Positions 31,488 through 34,042 of a stretch of DNA of 34,042 nucleotides are shown in pieces (the stretch's first letter is position 1; every line of letters begins with the position of its first letter). Made by a program: the position numbers and the translations under genes. This stretch comes from Gammaproteobacteria bacterium (GTDB lineage: Bacteria; Pseudomonadota; Gammaproteobacteria; SZUA-229). The notes under the pieces are model-generated. The model ran no database searches, had not been told where the DNA came from, and saw only the letters and a list, made by a program, of their open reading frames with translations. The stretch spans positions 1-34,042 of the forward strand of contig JABDQW010000225.1 of NCBI GenBank assembly GCA_013042055.1, read 5' to 3'.

Positions 31488-32725
31488 GTCCTAGGAGTCT
31501 GCCGTTAAAAGCGATGTTCATGCTGGCCTGGCGCAATCTGTGGCGCAACCACCGGCGGACATTGATCATGCTGGCTGCGATAACGGTCGGTGTCTGGGCA
31601 ATGATTTTCATGACGGCACTGATGCGCGGCATGGTTGATGACATGCTGTTGAATGGTGTTCGCGGCCTGCCGGGTGAAGTGCAGATCCATCACCCTGAAT
31701 ACCGCGATGACCCAAGCATCAACAACAGTATTTCTGCTCCCGGTGACGCATTGCACAAGGCGCTGCAGGCGCCGCAAGTGACTGCCTGGACCAGCCGCGT
31801 GCGCGTACCGGCTGTTATTTCGAGTGAGCGCGACACCCGCGGCGTTATATTGCTCGGCGTAGAGCCTGAGACCGAAGTGCGGGTCAGTTTCGATATTGAC
31901 ACGATCTCCGAAGGCCGCTTTCTAGAAGATAGCAGTGACCGCGGACTCGTGATCGGCGCGAAGATGGCCGATCACCTGGAGACGGATCTCGGTAAACGCG
32001 TGGTCGTGATGAGCCAGGACCCGGAAAATAATATTGCCGACCGCGGCTTCCGTGTTGTCGGCATTTACAAGGCAAAGCTGGCCAGCCTGGAAGAGACCTA
32101 TATTTATGCCGGTCGCGATACCGTGCAGAAAATGCTCAAGCTGGGCGACAAGGTTTCAGAAATAGCGATCACCGGCGACGATTACCGTAATGTCGACCCA
32201 TGGTATCCGCACATCAGGCAAGCTGCAGGCGAGGACGTGGAGACGCTGCCATGGTACGAAATCGATACTTATCTCGGCAGTATGCTTGCGATGATGGACG
32301 GCTTTGTTCTTGTCTGGATCATTATCGTGTTCCTGGCTTTGTCGTTCGGTCTGGTGAATACGCTGGTGATGGCGGTGTTCGAACGTGTGCGTGAAATAGG
32401 TCTGATGCAGGCGCTGGGGATGCGGCCGAGTACGATCCTCTATCAGGTCCTGATGGAATCATTGCTGCTGCTGCTGATCGGTTTAGTGCTGGGAAATGTG
32501 ATTGCCGTTGGTACCGTTATCCCGTTACAGGACGGTATCGATATTTCGGTTGTCGCTGAAGGCATGGAAATGATGGGAACCAGCAGCACCCTGTATCCGG
32601 CATTGAAGCTCGATGACATGATCATGGCTAATGTCATTGTCATTGTACTCGGCTTGCTGACCAGCATTCTGCCGGCCTGGCGTGCGGCCAGCTATAACCC
32701 GATCGAAGCACTCAACAAGACCTAA
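31484..32725 (+). CDS. FtsX/LolC-E type ABC transporter permease (second)
   Basis: This 413-residue partner has the same layout. A basic LAWRNLWRNHRRT leads into helix 1. The periplasmic domain spans about 50-275. Then come three helices, with the coupling motif VFERVREIGLMQALGMRP between the first two. The C-terminus SYNPIEALNKT is typical of the family. It overlaps the first permease by four bases and is followed after 44 bases by the ATPase. The two permeases are clearly related but well diverged, as LolC and LolE are. The sequence is full length. Confidence 0.9.
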   Translation: MSPRSLPLKAMFMLAWRNLWRNHRRTLIMLAAITVGVWAMIFMTALMRGMVDDMLLNGVRGLPGEVQIHHPEYRDDPSINNSISAPGDALHKALQAPQVTAWTSRVRVPAVISSERDTRGVILLGVEPETEVRVSFDIDTISEGRFLEDSSDRGLVIGAKMADHLETDLGKRVVVMSQDPENNIADRGFRVVGIYKAKLASLEETYIYAGRDTVQKMLKLGDKVSEIAITGDDYRNVDPWYPHIRQAAGEDVETLPWYEIDTYLGSMLAMMDGFVLVWIIIVFLALSFGLVNTLVMAVFERVREIGLMQALGMRPSTILYQVLMESLLLLLIGLVLGNVIAVGTVIPLQDGIDISVVAEGMEMMGTSSTLYPALKLDDMIMANVIVIVLGLLTSILPAWRAASYNPIEALNKT

Positions 32726-32769
32726 ATAATGATGAAGCCGTTACTTCAATCCAATCTGGGCATGACATC

Positions 32770-33474
32770 ATGAGTTCCATCGTCTGCAAGGACCTTTGTA
32801 AAACCTTTCACCAGGGCGACGAAATCATCACCGGCCTGGACCATGTTTCTATCGATATAGAAGCCGGTGATTTTGTCTGCTTATCCGGCCCGTCAGGCTC
32901 CGGTAAAACCACATTACTCAATGCCATGGGCGGACTCGATACGCCGGACAGCGGACGGATTCGCGTCGGTGACACCCAGGTCGATGAGCTCGGCAAGGGC
33001 CCGCTGGCAGACATGCGCCTGCATAAAATCGGCTTCGTGTTCCAGGCGTATAACCTGATACCGGTGCTGACCGCGCGTGAAAACGTCGAATTTGTTATGC
33101 AGGTTCGTGGCGAACCTGCAAAGGAAAGGTCACGCCGGTCGTTTGCAATCCTCAAGGAAGTCGGCCTTGAAGGTATGGAAGACAGACGCCCGGCACAGCT
33201 CTCAGGTGGCCAGCAGCAGCGCGTGGCCGTGGCCCGTGCCATCGTCAGCCAGCCAACACTGGTGCTGGCGGATGAACCCACTGCCAACCTCGATTCGGTC
33301 ACCGCGACCCAGTTGATGGATCTTTTCGTTGCGCTCAACCAGCACCACAATATTACCTTTGTGATCGCAACACACGATACACGCGTAATGGCCTATGCCA
33401 AGCGCCTGATCAAAATGCGCGATGGCAAGATCATCAGCGATGAGAAACAGATTGAACCTAGATTCCGCAGTTGA
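32770..33474 (+). CDS. LolD/MacB-type ABC transporter ATP-binding protein
   Basis: This 234-residue ATPase of the lipoprotein-export/MacB subfamily has Walker A GPSGSGKT (40-47), the Q-loop in VFQAYNLIP, signature LSGGQQQR (144-151), Walker B LVLADEPT (164-171) and H-loop histidine H202 in ATHD. It powers the two permeases upstream. The last five residues (PRFRS) and the stop codon are encoded by the left end of an inserted MITE: codons from 33457 on belong to the element. Without it the protein would end IEP-stop, so the insertion changed only the extreme C-terminus, and activity should be intact. Confidence 0.93.
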   Translation: MSSIVCKDLCKTFHQGDEIITGLDHVSIDIEAGDFVCLSGPSGSGKTTLLNAMGGLDTPDSGRIRVGDTQVDELGKGPLADMRLHKIGFVFQAYNLIPVLTARENVEFVMQVRGEPAKERSRRSFAILKEVGLEGMEDRRPAQLSGGQQQRVAVARAIVSQPTLVLADEPTANLDSVTATQLMDLFVALNQHHNITFVIATHDTRVMAYAKRLIKMRDGKIISDEKQIEPRFRS

Positions 33475-33692
33475 TCGCTATTACTTCTAGTCAACTCTAT
33501 GATTATTCGAAAAGTTATGCAGTATTTGACGTTCACCCAATGGGTGAGTCGCTACACAGTTTATCGCCGCCCCTCTAGCGCCATGGCGGCGTTGCAACTT
33601 TTGCCAAGGACTACGGCCATTAGCTGCAAGTCGCGCCTTGCCCTGACGCTAGAGATGCAGCGCTAAATCTGTGTTCAACTGCGGAATCTAGG
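33457..33692. mobile_element. IS1380-like MITE with 17-bp inverted ends and 5-bp target duplication
   Basis: CCTAGATTCCGCAGTTG (33457-33473) is repeated in inverted form as CAACTGCGGAATCTAGG (33676-33692), a perfect 17-bp match. Direct repeats TTGAA lie at 33452-33456 and 33693-33697, a 5-bp target duplication. The ends resemble the IS1380 family, whose member ISEcp1 starts CCTAGATTC (from memory). The 236-base interior has no coding capacity. It includes a CGCCATGGCGGCG palindromic core near 33580. The element lies exactly at the junction of the ATPase gene and the next gene and provides the ATPase stop codon. Confidence 0.85.
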
Positions 33693-33702
33693 TTGAACCC
33701 TG

Positions 33703-34042
33703 ATGAAGCATTACCTGCTGCCGTGCCTGCTCGCGTGTGTGATGACCTGCACACTGGCCCTGTCTGCCAGTGCCGACACCGGCCTGTTCAAAGGCGGTCA
33801 TGCCAAGTACCTGTTCCTGCTGAATACCTTTCCTGCTGACAGCCTGTTTCGTGATTTCATTGACACACCCTCGATAGATCATTTCGGCGACCTGCGTCTC
33901 AATTTCGGTTGGCAACAGGACCGGGTAAAGCTGGTTAGCGACTACCAGCTGCTTGCAGGTAAAGGCGACGGTTTCGTTCTTGCCAGCAGTTTACCGGGAA
34001 ATGTTTTGATACCGGAGCGCATCCCCTCGGATAGGTTTCGCC
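33703..34042 (+). CDS. Secreted, probably outer-membrane protein (partial, runs off window)
   Basis: The first 113 codons of a gene that continues past the right edge. ATG 33703 opens a clear signal peptide (LLPCLLACVMTCTLALSASA, cleavage before DTGLF). The mature part has strand-like alternation (LRLNFGWQQDRVKLVSDYQLL) suggesting a beta-barrel, a common last gene of this type of Lol-like operon. No family is named. There is no independent ribosome site other than the AGG at the tip of the MITE (33690-33692). The ATG becomes a TGATG overlap with the ATPase stop once the MITE is removed, which supports this start and former translational coupling. Confidence 0.75.
   Translation, partial: MKHYLLPCLLACVMTCTLALSASADTGLFKGGHAKYLFLLNTFPADSLFRDFIDTPSIDHFGDLRLNFGWQQDRVKLVSDYQLLAGKGDGFVLASSLPGNVLIPERIPSDRFR

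Noticed and set aside
33688-33915. Minus-strand frame of 75 codons at the right edge
   Set aside because: It is antisense to the signal-peptide-bearing gene starting at 33703, which runs off the window and is better supported.

Overview
The window looks like the chromosome of a gammaproteobacterium. Reasons: an Rsd/AlgQ-type anti-sigma protein at the left edge, a cytochrome c5, a class II PPK2 (PAP), an MltF-type lytic transglycosylase, lipoproteins with lipoboxes, and Lol-like envelope machinery. I cannot name a genus. I see no tRNA, rRNA, CRISPR array, prophage or intact transposase. There are many small dispersed palindromic repeats and two MITE-like elements with clean terminal inverted repeats.

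Layout. (1) 1-1410: the 5' part of an rsd/algQ gene on the minus strand, diverging from an unknown two-helix membrane protein with a SHOCT-like tail. (2) 1411-9614: a seven-gene V-type ATPase operon of the chlamydial/spirochaetal type (with the DUF2764 gene), in the order B-D-I-K-E-DUF2764-A. This is a circular permutation of the order I remember for that type, E-DUF2764-A-B-D-I-K. Short repeats sit on both sides of the DUF2764 gene, and the copy before A is a 249-bp MITE-like element with perfect 22-bp ends. (3) 9868-10228: a cytochrome c5 with its own likely promoter and a strong terminator.

(4) 10281-23421: a phosphate and polyphosphate neighbourhood. On the minus strand are a methyltransferase, a CYTH (triphosphate tunnel) protein and a CPBP protease. 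On the plus strand are ppk1, then a CYTH-like/CHAD protein overlapping an orphan ParA-type ATPase. These are followed by PAP (polyP:AMP phosphotransferase, minus), a 2-phosphoglycerate-kinase-like protein with a doubled ATP-cone-like front end, and a Na/Pi cotransporter with a PhoU-like tail. A SixA phosphohistidine phosphatase (minus) comes last. CHAD proteins bind polyphosphate and ParA ATPases position cellular cargo. The stop/start overlap of CHAD and ParA next to ppk1 therefore suggests a candidate polyphosphate-granule positioning module, which is the most interesting proposal here.

(5) 23439-29229: envelope genes. These are a beta-barrel-like protein preceding sixA, a membrane-tethered M16 peptidase overlapping an MltF-like lytic transglycosylase lipoprotein, and a convergent lipoprotein with an Ig-like domain and seven beta-propeller-type repeats. 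(6) 29512-34042: a Lol-like operon of a LolA-like periplasmic protein, two FtsX-type permeases, a LolD-like ATPase and the start of an outer-membrane-type protein that runs off the window. A 236-bp IS1380-like MITE with a 5-bp target duplication split the last two genes. Removing it restores a TGATG stop/start overlap between them.
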